This document shows positions 1-8,134 of a DNA stretch of 64,000 bases, in pieces. The stretch spans positions 1 to 64,000 of the forward strand of contig NZ_MACH01000002.1 of the NCBI RefSeq assembly GCF_001884065.1, written 5' to 3'. A model generated the notes under the pieces. The model was given only the letters and a program-made list of their open reading frames with translations, made no database searches and had not been told where the DNA came from. Within the stretch, counting starts at the first letter, position 1, and each line of letters opens with the position of its first letter. The translations under genes were made by a program, and so were the position numbers. This DNA comes from Bacillus proteolyticus. GTDB lineage: Bacteria > Bacillota > Bacilli > Bacillales > Bacillaceae_G.

Positions 1-96
1 GTTTGTCTAGCATCTAAAAATAAAAATTGACGTTCACGTTGTTTGTTTCGTTCAGTTTTCAAAGAACTTGTCCGCCGCTTCAGAAGCGACTTCATC
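1..96 (-). other. rRNA operon leader with boxA (16S lies beyond the left edge)
   Basis: Read on the minus strand, this stretch matches the pre-16S leader familiar from Bacillus cereus-group rRNA operons. A boxA-like antitermination element (GTTCTTTGAAAACTGAAC) lies at about 50-67, preceded by a small GC-rich hairpin at about 76-89. The leader runs off the left edge, so the mature 16S should begin just outside the window. No rRNA sequence itself is present. Identification of the leader is from memory of the family. Confidence 0.85.
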
Positions 97-125
97 ATAT
101 TAACATCTTCATTTTTCGATGTCAA
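97..125 (-). promoter_or_regulatory. rRNA promoter P2
   Basis: On the minus strand a consensus -35 TTGACA (120-125) is followed by a 17-base spacer and a -10 TAATAT (97-102), directly upstream of the boxA leader. This is the downstream promoter of a tandem rRNA pair. Confidence 0.85.
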
Positions 126-183
126 CTATGTTTTTTAATTTCTTTTTGTCGTTTTCTGCGTTTCCGCATCAGCGACGTTTATT

Positions 184-212
184 AATATACCATCATGGTT
201 TTTAAATAACAA
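184..212 (-). promoter_or_regulatory. rRNA promoter P1
   Basis: On the minus strand TTGTTA (207-212), a 17-base spacer and TATATT (184-189) lie 87 bases upstream of P2. Tandem P1/P2 spacing of this order is typical of Bacillus rRNA operons. Confidence 0.7.
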
Positions 213-665
213 GTGTTTTTTATAAAAAAACACAAAAAATTATCTAGCCTACTTTCTTCTATAGAAAGAACCATTATCCTTTCTACTGAAAACATTCATT
301 TTGCTTGCAGACAACTTACTATACACTATCATCAACCAGACAGTATCCCACATGAATTCCTAATCCTTAGCCCTCTTCCTTTTAAATTTTACAATAACCA
401 TAACTCTACTCAAGAAGGACAAATCCTCATTTAAATGTAGAGTAACAAAAAATGAGTCCACTATACTAGAGCAAAACTTTAATTAATGCTTCTCTTCAAC
501 AATCAGGAATTTCACTTGCAGAAATAACGAACTTCCCTTCAAAATATTAACTTAAGATTATTGTTAGAATTTTTTTACATTTATTTAATGAAAAATATCC
601 ATTTTTTGTTATATAGTAAGAAAGTGCCCACACAACTATAAATAAACTAATGGAGGAATTATCTT
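213..665. other. Intergenic region without a convincing gene
   Basis: This stretch separates the divergent rRNA promoters from the RND pump gene. The only sizeable open frame (213-434, plus) has no Shine-Dalgarno and a composition unlike a real protein, so it is not called. No clear -35/-10 pair or structured leader was found for the pump. Its Shine-Dalgarno (TGGAGGA) is at about 651-657. Confidence 0.6.
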
Positions 666-3600
666 ATGGATAGGTTAACAAAGTTTTCATTAAAAAACCG
701 AGCCGCTATTATCATCATGGTTTTTCTCATTTCCATACTCGGCGTTTATTCCGGATCTAAATTACCTATGGAGTTTTTACCAAGCATCGATAACCCCGCA
801 ATAACTGTTACGACATTGTCTCAAGGGCTCGATGCTGAAACGCTGACCAAAGACGTGACTGATCCTCTCGAAAAACAATTTCGTAATTTAGAACATATCG
901 ATGGCATTACTTCTTCTACACATGAAGGGTTATCACGCATCGACATCGCATATACATCCAAGGCAAATATGAAAGACGCGGCACGCGAAGTCGAGAAAGC
1001 AATTAATACAATTAAATTACCTAAAGATGTAACTAAGCCTGTAGTTAGTCAATTAAATACTTCTATGATTCCACTCGCTCAAATCACCATCCAGAAGCAA
1101 AACGGATTTTCAAAAGCTGACGAAAAACAAATCGAGAAAGAAATCGTACCACAACTCGAAAGCATTGATGGTGTTGCCAATGTTATGTTTTTCGGAAAAT
1201 CAACTTCCGAATTATCAATCGTACTTGATCCTAACCAACTAAAAGATAAAAACGTAACATCACAGCAAGTATTAACAGTTTTACAAGGAAAAGAAACCTC
1301 CACTCCAGCCGGAGCAGTTACCGTTAATAAGGAAGAATACACTCTTCGTGTCATCGGAGATATAAAAAATGTAAATGACATAAAAAACATCACCGTTACA
1401 CCTCAAGTGAAATTACAAGATGTCGCTCAAATTGAACTAAAACAACATTACGATACAATCTCACACATAAACGGAGAAGAAGGAACAGGATTAGTCATCA
1501 TGAAAGAGCCGAGTAAAAACGCGGTTGCAATTGGAAAAGAGATTGATAAAAAGATTAAAGATATAAGTAAGGAATATAAAGATCAATATTCTATTAAACT
1601 TTTAGCTTCAACTCATGAGCAAGTTGAAAATGCTGTTACTAGTATGGGAAAAGAAGTAATCCTTGGGGCCATTGCCGCAACTCTCATTATCTTAATCTTT
1701 TTACGTAGCTTTCGAACAACACTCATCGCTGTCGTCAGTATCCCATTATCTATCCTATTAACACTATTTTTACTCCACCAATCTAACATCACACTTAACA
1801 TTTTAACTCTAGGTGGCTTAGCCGTTGCAGTTGGACGTCTCGTCGATGATAGTATCGTTGTCATCGAGAATATTTTCCGTCGTTTACAAAAAGAATCTTT
1901 CTCTAAAGATATTATTCTCGATGCAACAAAAGAGGTCGCCGTCGCAATTACCTCTTCTACTTTAACAACAGTCGCCGTTTTTTTACCTATCGGTCTCGTA
2001 TCGGGAGTAATCGGAAAACTAATGTTACCTATGGTGTTAGCAGTTGTGTATTCTATACTTTCTTCCTTAATTGTGGCATTAACAGTCGTTCCACTTATGG
2101 CTTTTTTACTGCTCAAAAAAACAAAACGTCGCAATTCGCATTCTTCACCGCGATATGTCGCTACATTAAAGTGGGCTCTTTCTCATAAGTTTATCATTCT
2201 ACTCACTTCTTTTTTATTATTTGCAGGATCAATTGCAGCCTACATACTACTTCCGAAAGCGAACATAAAGTCTGAGGACGATACAATGCTTTCCGTTAAC
2301 ATGACATTTCCAGCTGATTATGATTCTGAAGCTAAAAAACAAAAAGCCTTTGATTTCGAAAAGAAACTCCTCTCTAATTCTGATGTAACAGATGTTATTT
2401 TGCGAATGGGATCTAGCGCAGAAGATGCACAATGGGGACAGACAACTCAAAACAATCTTGCAACTATATTTGTAGTCTTTAAAAAAGGATCTGACATCGA
2501 CCAATATATTAAAGAATTAAAAAAGGAACATACAGCTTTCGAACCAGCTGAACTTGATTATATAAAAACGAGTTACTCTGACTCCGGCGGCGGAAACAAC
2601 TTACAATTTAATGTAACAGCTACTAACGAAACAAATTTACAAAAGGCCGCTAACATCGTCGAAACAAAACTAAAAAGCATGGATTCTCTTTCCAAAGTAA
2701 AAACAAATATAGAAGAATCTAAAAAAGAATGGCAAATTCATATCGATCAAACAAAGGCCGAGCAACTAGGTTTAACACCAGAATTAGCAGCACAACAAGT
2801 ATCATTCCTTATGAAGAAATCTCCTATTGGGGAAATCTCAATCAATAATGAAAAAACAACTATTATGATAGAACACAAAAAGGCATCCATTAACAAGCAA
2901 GAAGATATTTTAAACACAAACATACTATCACCTATTAACGGACCAATTCCTTTAAAAGACATTGCAACTATTTCAGAAAAACAACTTCAAACGGAAATCT
3001 TCCATAAAGATGGGAAAGAAACGATTCAAATTACTGCAGAAGCTTCAAGTGAAGATTTAAGTAAAGTAAGCGCAGAAGTAAACAAAGCAATAGCTGACTT
3101 AGATTTACCTAACGGGGCAAAAGTAAATATCGCAGGTGCTACCGAATCTATGCAAGAGAACTTCGCTGATTTATTTAAAATTATGGGGATTGCAATCGGG
3201 ATTGTATATTTAATTATGGTTATCACATTCGGGCAGGCGCGCGCTCCTTTTGCAATTTTATTCTCCTTGCCATTAGCTGCTGTCGGAGGCATTTTAGGAT
3301 TAATCATTTCCAGAACACCAGTTGATGTAAATTCCTTGATTGGCGCATTAATGTTAATCGGAATTGTCGTTACAAATGCTATTGTATTAATAGAAAGAGT
3401 CCAACAAAATCGAGAAAACGGTATGGAAACAAGAGAAGCATTATTAGAAGCCGGCTCCACTCGATTACGCCCAATTATTATGACAGCCATAACAACAATC
3501 GTCGCTATGCTACCACTTCTATTCGGCCAATCTCAAGCTGGCAGCATGGTATCAAAAAGTCTAGCTGTCGTTGTAATTGGCGGCTTAGCCGTTTCAACCA

Positions 3601-3710
3601 TTCTTACATTAGTAGTTGTTCCTGTTATGTATGAACTATTAGATAAAATCGGGAGAAAAAGACGCTCCCGCAGAAAAATAAGTACTTCAACAGAAACACC
3701 TGATATTTAA
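666..3710 (+). CDS. RND-family multidrug/surfactin efflux permease, SwrC-like
   Basis: This 1014-residue protein is a proton-driven exporter of the AcrB/HAE family in the cytoplasmic membrane. Gram-positive members such as B. subtilis SwrC (about 1065 aa) confer surfactin and drug resistance without an outer-membrane partner. An N-terminal membrane helix (about residues 12-30) is followed by a large external loop. A block of helices at about 330-485 carries the TM4 signature AVGRLVDDSIVVIENI with paired aspartates. A second external loop and a C-terminal helix block (about 835-995) follow, giving the duplicated two-half RND layout. A good Shine-Dalgarno supports the ATG. No adaptor (MFP) gene or regulator sits beside it, so it appears monocistronic and ends at a strong terminator. 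The family is secure; the substrate is not visible from sequence. Confidence 0.92.
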   Translation: MDRLTKFSLKNRAAIIIMVFLISILGVYSGSKLPMEFLPSIDNPAITVTTLSQGLDAETLTKDVTDPLEKQFRNLEHIDGITSSTHEGLSRIDIAYTSKANMKDAAREVEKAINTIKLPKDVTKPVVSQLNTSMIPLAQITIQKQNGFSKADEKQIEKEIVPQLESIDGVANVMFFGKSTSELSIVLDPNQLKDKNVTSQQVLTVLQGKETSTPAGAVTVNKEEYTLRVIGDIKNVNDIKNITVTPQVKLQDVAQIELKQHYDTISHINGEEGTGLVIMKEPSKNAVAIGKEIDKKIKDISKEYKDQYSIKLLASTHEQVENAVTSMGKEVILGAIAATLIILIFLRSFRTTLIAVVSIPLSILLTLFLLHQSNITLNILTLGGLAVAVGRLVDDSIVVIENIFRRLQKESFSKDIILDATKEVAVAITSSTLTTVAVFLPIGLVSGVIGKLMLPMVLAVVYSILSSLIVALTVVPLMAFLLLKKTKRRNSHSSPRYVATLKWALSHKFIILLTSFLLFAGSIAAYILLPKANIKSEDDTMLSVNMTFPADYDSEAKKQKAFDFEKKLLSNSDVTDVILRMGSSAEDAQWGQTTQNNLATIFVVFKKGSDIDQYIKELKKEHTAFEPAELDYIKTSYSDSGGGNNLQFNVTATNETNLQKAANIVETKLKSMDSLSKVKTNIEESKKEWQIHIDQTKAEQLGLTPELAAQQVSFLMKKSPIGEISINNEKTTIMIEHKKASINKQEDILNTNILSPINGPIPLKDIATISEKQLQTEIFHKDGKETIQITAEASSEDLSKVSAEVNKAIADLDLPNGAKVNIAGATESMQENFADLFKIMGIAIGIVYLIMVITFGQARAPFAILFSLPLAAVGGILGLIISRTPVDVNSLIGALMLIGIVVTNAIVLIERVQQNRENGMETREALLEAGSTRLRPIIMTAITTIVAMLPLLFGQSQAGSMVSKSLAVVVIGGLAVSTILTLVVVPVMYELLDKIGRKRRSRRKISTSTETPDI

Positions 3711-3713
3711 ACC

Positions 3714-3751
3714 AAAAGGCGTTATCTTCATAATTGAAGATAACGCCTTTT
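3714..3751 (+). terminator. Intrinsic terminator after the RND pump
   Basis: AAAAGGCGTTATCTTC and its exact complement flank a short loop and end in a T-run, three bases after the stop codon. The hairpin is symmetrical and could also act leftward. Confidence 0.9.
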
Positions 3752-3769
3752 GTATTCCTCTACCTATCC

Positions 3770-3928
3770 ATAAAGTGAAACTTTAATCAGCAGGGTTTTG
3801 TCCACCCCCCCACTGATTATTAGCCCGCACCAATCGGGCGTTTACTGCCAGTTTAGCTCCCGTCTAACTTCTTTGCTCCAGCTGAATTTTGAGGTGGGAG
3901 TTTTACCACCCACAAATAGCGGGATAAA
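3770..3928 (-). repeat. bcr1-type repeat, copy A (intact length, drifted)
   Basis: This 159-base element is bounded by the pentamer ATAAA at 3770-3774 and 3924-3928 (TTTAT on the other strand). It shares with copies B, C and D the end GTGAAA, the block CACCAATCGGGCG and the terminal GGGATAAA. Size and TTTAT boundaries match bcr1, a non-autonomous repeat described from the B. cereus group; the name is from memory. Its long terminal stem is partly mismatched here, unlike in B and D. It overlaps the 3' end of the degraded kinase-like gene and supplies that frame's last codons and stop. Confidence 0.85.
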
Positions 3929-4448
3929 TATAGTCCATCACTTTTTTACCATACTTCTCTAGTGGTTCTCCAAAATCCACAATAAGATATTCACCATGTA
4001 AAGGCCTATTACTGCCAGACAGACATTTTTTAAATGCTACTTCTGATTCTACTTTTGTAATTTGATTTACCTTACGTTCGCGCGTTTGTAACCTACGATT
4101 AATTTCTTCTATATTATTAAGATAACATTCAATATATTTAAATGTAGCACCATTTTTCTGACATAAATCTATTCCTTTTTTAATCATCCTTTCGTAGAGA
4201 CATGGACTATCTAATATCACACTGTGCTTTTACTCCAACAAAAAAACAATCAGTTCCCACTCAATATCATAGGAGATTCCCCCAACCACTGTTGATTCAA
4301 CACCTTTTTCCTTTAATGATTTTAATAAAGCTGATTTCGCAACGTCATGATCTACAATAACAGCACCTGTTAATTTAGCGATATACTTAGAAAATGTCCA
4401 TTTCCCAGATACAGGAAATCCCGACATTTGCAAAAAAAAACACTTTCA
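3903..4448 (-). pseudogene. Decayed P-loop ATPase/kinase-like gene
   Basis: Two open stretches in the same minus-strand frame (4433-4233 and 4229-3906) are separated by a TAA at 4230-4232. Together they read as one AAA/zeta-toxin-like P-loop protein of roughly 170 residues. Four lesions are visible. The in-frame stop probably arose from CAA. The Walker A region reads GFPVSGKWT, with Trp where Ser or Thr must follow Lys. A run of nine T at 4431-4440 puts a GTG codon with a good upstream GGAGGGG out of frame with the body. The last seven codons (YPAICGW and stop) come from bcr1 copy A. An expressed, active product is unlikely. The family assignment is moderate because only the P-loop and general layout are visible. 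Confidence 0.75.
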
Positions 4449-4540
4449 AATCCCCTCCCTATTTCTATCCGGATTTCCATATATCAAGTTACCTATTCAG
4501 CCACCCTTCTTCTTTTCCTACCAACAACAAAATGACCGTA

Positions 4541-4575
4541 AAAAAACTCCCTGTTTTATAAACAGAGAGTTTTCA
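4541..4575 (-). terminator. Terminator of the pst operon
   Basis: On the minus strand AAAACTCTCTGTTT, a three-base loop and AAACAGGGAGTTTTTT follow the pstA stop by about ten bases. The operon therefore ends here, without a pstB. Confidence 0.88.
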
Positions 4576-4583
4576 TCTTCAAC

Positions 4584-5504
4584 TTATGCCGCTTTTACCT
4601 TCTTCGTCGTTTTACTTTTTCTTTTCGTTCCTGTAAAACGCTTGTGTAATACAGATGCTATAAAGCGTGAAATAACATTGAATAGTAGTACCATAATAAT
4701 TAATACAGCTGCTGATTTTGTCGCAATTAACTTTGCATCTGGGATAACCCCTTCAGAATTTAACTTCCAAATGTGAACCGCCAACGTTTCAGCTGGTCTA
4801 AATGGATTTAAAGGGTGCGAAGGACTGGATAATTCCACTGCTGAATTTAAAATTGGAGATGTTAAACCCGCTGTGTAAATTAACGCTGCCGCTTCCCCGA
4901 ATATACGACCCGCCGCTAAAATAATCCCTGTAATAATTTGTGGTAAGGATGAAGGAATAATAATACGAGCGATCGTTTGCCACTTCGTTGCACCTAATCC
5001 AAGGCTTGCCTCTTTTACATTAGGAGGAACTTCTGAAATCGCATTTTCACAAACACGTGTTAAACCTGGTAAGTTTAAAATAGTTAAAGCAAGAGCACCA
5101 CCCATTACTGTGTATCCCCAACCTGTCATTGTAACGAACACTAACAAACCGAATAACCCAACAACAATAGAAGGTAAGGATGCCATTGTCTCAATGCATA
5201 AACGTACAAAACTTAAAAAACGCCCTTGTTTTGCATACTCAGCTAAATATATTCCAGCACCTAATCCAAGAGGAATAGATATAACAAGCGTTATAACAAG
5301 CATGTAGAAGGAATTGAATAACTGCGGACCAATTCCACCACCAGCTCTTGTATTGCTTGGTTCTCCAAACAAGAAATTAGGATCCCAAAATCCCCATCCC
5401 TTTTGTAAAATTTCAAACACTAAGAACACTAGCAGCGCTACAACTAAAGCCGCAACTGCATAAAAGATACCCGTCCAAATTTTATTTACCGTTCTTGCAT
5501 TCAT
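4584..5504 (-). CDS. pstA: Phosphate ABC transporter permease PstA
   Basis: This 306-residue inner-membrane permease pairs with PstC to form the channel of the high-affinity phosphate importer. About six hydrophobic helices are visible. The cytoplasmic EAA loop that contacts the ATPase reads EASLGLGATKWQTIARIII at about 165-185. A basic tail (residues 290-306) ends the protein. The ATG follows GAGGTGA at good spacing. It starts two bases after the pstC stop, so translation is probably coupled. The usual next genes, pstB (ATPase) and phoU, are absent; a terminator follows immediately. The ATPase must be encoded elsewhere. Confidence 0.95.
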   Translation of the reverse strand: MNARTVNKIWTGIFYAVAALVVALLVFLVFEILQKGWGFWDPNFLFGEPSNTRAGGGIGPQLFNSFYMLVITLVISIPLGLGAGIYLAEYAKQGRFLSFVRLCIETMASLPSIVVGLFGLLVFVTMTGWGYTVMGGALALTILNLPGLTRVCENAISEVPPNVKEASLGLGATKWQTIARIIIPSSLPQIITGIILAAGRIFGEAAALIYTAGLTSPILNSAVELSSPSHPLNPFRPAETLAVHIWKLNSEGVIPDAKLIATKSAAVLIIMVLLFNVISRFIASVLHKRFTGTKRKSKTTKKVKAA

Positions 5505-5506
5505 TA

Positions 5507-6397
5507 TTATCGCTCACCTCTTTGTCCAATCGCTCGAATTACTAAAATAAACAGGAATGAAATAACAAGTAAAATCATCGCTAAAGTCCATAGCGCATTG
5601 TTCCAAGCAGTTCCGTTCAATGTATTTGTCATATCCATTGTCAAAATACCTGTTAACGTTGCTGTCGGACTATATATTCCTTCTGGTAATTTAATCGTAT
5701 TTCCGATTACCATTTGAACCGCTAACGCTTCACCAAAAGCACGCGCTAAACCTAAAACAATGCCTGTTAAAATCCCTTTTTTAGCAGCAGGAACAATTAC
5801 GCGGCTAACCGCTTGCCATTTCGTTGATCCTAGTCCATAAGAAGCTTCTAAATAATCAAACGGAACAGAACGTATTGCATCAGAAGCGATACTAGCAATA
5901 GTAGGTAAAATCATAATACTTAGTACAACAATACCTGCAATTAAACTAAAACCTACTCCCCCAAACGAATCACGTAATAACGGAACTAAAATTGTAACCC
6001 CTAATAATCCGTATACAACTGAAGGAATACCAACTAATAATTCTAATACAGGCTTCAATACTCTATTTCCAAACTTCGGCGAAATTAAATTCATGAATAT
6101 AGCAAGAGCTATAGCAATCGGCGCACTAATAATAACCGCACCCAACGAAACCACTGTTGAACCTACAATAAAAATCAAAGCCCCGAAGCTTCCTTCGTCA
6201 GCATTTGGATTCCATTTTGTCGATGTTAACATCTCAGTAAATGAGATACCACTTTGCGTAAAAGATTGAATTCCTTTACCGCAAATAAACGCAATAATAG
6301 CTAATGTAATTAAAACAATTAAAATACCACAAAACGTAACAAGTGATCTTCCTATATATTCACTCTTTACGTAATTTATTTGTTTTTTCCCCTTCAT
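5507..6397 (-). CDS. pstC: Phosphate ABC transporter permease PstC
   Basis: This 296-residue permease is the partner of PstA. One N-terminal helix (about residues 20-42) is followed by a BPD-type permease core. The EAA loop reads EASYGLGSTKWQAVSRVIV at about 185-203. A GTG and an ATG lie in tandem; the ATG at 6397 is preferred because the upstream GGGGT sits about ten bases away. It lies between pstS and pstA in one operon. A stem-loop in the pstS-pstC gap probably lets the binding-protein message accumulate above the permease message. Confidence 0.95.
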   Translation of the reverse strand: MKGKKQINYVKSEYIGRSLVTFCGILIVLITLAIIAFICGKGIQSFTQSGISFTEMLTSTKWNPNADEGSFGALIFIVGSTVVSLGAVIISAPIAIALAIFMNLISPKFGNRVLKPVLELLVGIPSVVYGLLGVTILVPLLRDSFGGVGFSLIAGIVVLSIMILPTIASIASDAIRSVPFDYLEASYGLGSTKWQAVSRVIVPAAKKGILTGIVLGLARAFGEALAVQMVIGNTIKLPEGIYSPTATLTGILTMDMTNTLNGTAWNNALWTLAMILLVISFLFILVIRAIGQRGER

Positions 6398-6433
6398 CAC
6401 AGGACAGACCCCACTTCACAGATTGAAATGAAC

Positions 6434-6458
6434 AGGACTGGCCTTGCAGCCAGCCCCA
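6434..6458 (-). other. Intercistronic stem-loop between pstS and pstC
   Basis: On the minus strand GGGGCTGGC pairs with GCCAGTCCT around a six-base loop, with no T-run after it. Such hairpins after binding-protein genes usually protect the upstream mRNA 3' end or partly attenuate. That role is inferred. Confidence 0.55.
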
Positions 6459-6467
6459 TAAATTTGA

Positions 6468-7367
6468 TTACTTATTTAATTTAGACATTGGAATGTAACC
6501 CATATCTTCTACTTGTTTTTCAAAGTCTTTACCTTTTACATAATCAATGTAAGCTTTTGTTGCTTCTTTCGCTTCACCTTTCGTTACCATGTATTCGTAA
6601 GACCAGAATGGATATTTACCAGACGAAATATTTTCAACTTTCGGTTCAGCGCCATCAATTTTTACTGTTTGTAGCGCACCTTTTTTATCACCAACCATGT
6701 AAGACATTGCTAAATAACTCACTGAGCCTGGCGTAGAATTAATCGCTTGCTCTACTGCACCGTTAGAATCTTGTGTTGTACCAGTTCCATCATTAATTTT
6801 TGCGTCTTTCATAACTGTTTTTTCAAATGTAGCACGTGTACCAGATGAAGCTGGACGGTTAATTACGTTGATTTTTTCATCTTTCCCGCCTACCTCTTTC
6901 CAGTTCGTTACTTTTCCAGTGAAGATATCTTGTACTTGTTTTACTGTTAGGTTATCAACTTTTACATCTTTATTTACGACAAGTGCGAATGCAATACCCG
7001 CTACCTTGTTATCTACTAATTCTTTCGCCTTTTCAGCATCTTTTATTTTATCTCCAGACGGAACATCTGAATTACCAATTTGTACTGCACCCGATGCTAC
7101 TTGGTTAATCCCAGTTCCACTACCGCCACCTTGAACTTGAATAGAAACTTTCGAGTTTTTCTCCATGAATTTCTTTCCAGCTTCCTCCGCAAGAGGTAGA
7201 AGAGCTGTAGAACCAGCCGCTGCAATCGTACCTGATAATTCTTGTTTTGCATTATCGCTTCCTTTAGCAGCCTCTTTATCCGTACTTTCTGCTTTTCCAC
7301 ATCCAACTAATGCACCTGCCATAACTAAAGCTGCTAAAGAAAATTTAATACCCTTTTTCATAACCAT
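6468..7367 (-). CDS. pstS: Phosphate-binding lipoprotein PstS
   Basis: This 299-residue extracellular phosphate receptor delivers phosphate to PstC/PstA. A basic start and hydrophobic stretch end in the lipobox LVGC, so the mature protein is lipid-anchored. Phosphate-contact motifs are present: AAGSTALLPL near the mature N-terminus, GGGSGTGI, and NRPASSGTRATF. An upstream ATG at 7382 overlaps the GGGGG Shine-Dalgarno; the ATG at 7367, eight bases after it, is the better start. A PhoP-type box and -10 lie about 75 bases upstream, so phosphate starvation should induce it. Confidence 0.95.
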   Translation of the reverse strand: MVMKKGIKFSLAALVMAGALVGCGKAESTDKEAAKGSDNAKQELSGTIAAAGSTALLPLAEEAGKKFMEKNSKVSIQVQGGGSGTGINQVASGAVQIGNSDVPSGDKIKDAEKAKELVDNKVAGIAFALVVNKDVKVDNLTVKQVQDIFTGKVTNWKEVGGKDEKINVINRPASSGTRATFEKTVMKDAKINDGTGTTQDSNGAVEQAINSTPGSVSYLAMSYMVGDKKGALQTVKIDGAEPKVENISSGKYPFWSYEYMVTKGEAKEATKAYIDYVKGKDFEKQVEDMGYIPMSKLNK

Positions 7368-7441
7368 GTCTTGTACCCCCATTTGGATTATCGCTTTTCG
7401 AATTCATTTTCTTTCGAACACAAATTCATTGTAGGACAACA

Positions 7442-7481
7442 ATATTATGTGAGTGTTAAGCAATTTTTAAGTTTAAGTAAA
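7442..7481 (-). promoter_or_regulatory. PhoP box and -10 of the pst operon
   Basis: On the minus strand three hexamers, TTTACT (7476-7481), TTAAAA (7465-7470) and TTAACA (7454-7459), are spaced exactly 11 bases apart. They are followed by a -10 TAATAT (7442-7447). This matches the Bacillus PhoP arrangement of TT(A/T/C)ACA repeats with five-base gaps. The -10 is 74 bases upstream of the chosen pstS start. Confidence 0.75.
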
Positions 7482-7584
7482 TAGAGATAACATCCCGTAA
7501 AAGCTAGACATTCCAACATTTATAGTTAAAAAAGCCAACAAACTCCACATTAAACACGAAGTATTGTAAATTTAATCTTAATAA

Positions 7585-7601
7585 TGTAAATCCAATGTAA
7601 A
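7585..7601 (-). promoter_or_regulatory. Possible second Pho half-site pair
   Basis: Two perfect TTTACA hexamers on the minus strand (7596-7601 and 7585-7590) are 11 bases apart, about 100 bases upstream of the main Pho box. They could be auxiliary PhoP sites. The region is very AT-rich, so chance is a real alternative. Confidence 0.35.
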
Positions 7602-7774
7602 TAAATTTCTACGTTTTGCCCTTTAGCTTAAAACTACATTTACAATTCCACTATCTTTTTTAACTTTTACGCTCTTACTTTATTTACATTAAAAAGAATT
7701 TTAGTAATATTTTTTAGTACAACTAAATAAATTGGAACAATTCTAAAAATAATTGAATATTTTTAAAGTACTAA

Positions 7775-7804
7775 TTGACAGCATCATCCAATGTGGTCTA
7801 CTAT
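7775..7804 (+). promoter_or_regulatory. feo operon promoter
   Basis: A consensus TTGACA (7775-7780) and TACTAT (7799-7804) are 18 bases apart. They lie upstream of feoA and just before a dyad that would cover the transcription start. Confidence 0.7.
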
Positions 7805-7813
7805 ATTACTAAC

Positions 7814-7839
7814 AAAAAGTTTACCTTAGGAAACTTTTT
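7814..7839 (+). promoter_or_regulatory. Candidate metalloregulator operator for feo
   Basis: AAAAAGTTT and AAACTTTTT flank a CCTTAGG core, beginning nine bases after the -10. The CCT/AGG core inside an A/T-rich dyad recalls MntR/DtxR-family operators more than a Fur box (GATAATGATTATC type). Position after the -10 suggests repression. The identity of the regulator is inferred. Confidence 0.5.
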
Positions 7840-7876
7840 AAACTTAAACTAACAATATAGAGATGAGGTAACTTTT

Positions 7877-8134
7877 ATGGTATCGGCTAATACAAAACCA
7901 CTTTCTGAATTTAAAACAGGAGAGTTTGTACAAATTGAGAAGATACAATTAGAAGGAACTATGAAACGACGTTTATTAGACTTAGGATTTATCCCTGGGG
8001 CAACGATTAAAGTATTACAACGCAGCCCACTTGGAGATCCGGTCGCTTATCAAGTAAGCAACACAACTATTGCACTACGTAAGGAAGAAAGTTCCCTTAT
8101 TTTCGGGGTATTAATAGGAGATGATTTCAGATGA
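7877..8134 (+). CDS. feoA: Ferrous iron transport protein FeoA
   Basis: This 85-residue cytoplasmic protein has an SH3-like fold and assists FeoB in ferrous iron uptake. The family pattern is visible: an N-terminal LSEFKTGE start, then RRLLDLGFIPGATIKVLQRSPLGDPVAYQV, given here only as the conserved GFIPG and PLGDP elements, then ALR near the end. GAGATGAGG lies upstream of the ATG. The stop overlaps the start of the next gene as ATGA, indicating coupled translation. Confidence 0.93.
   Translation: MVSANTKPLSEFKTGEFVQIEKIQLEGTMKRRLLDLGFIPGATIKVLQRSPLGDPVAYQVSNTTIALRKEESSLIFGVLIGDDFR

Noticed and set aside
213-434. 73-codon plus-strand open frame near the rRNA promoters
   Set aside because: It has no Shine-Dalgarno, starts inside promoter P1 and has an unstructured composition.
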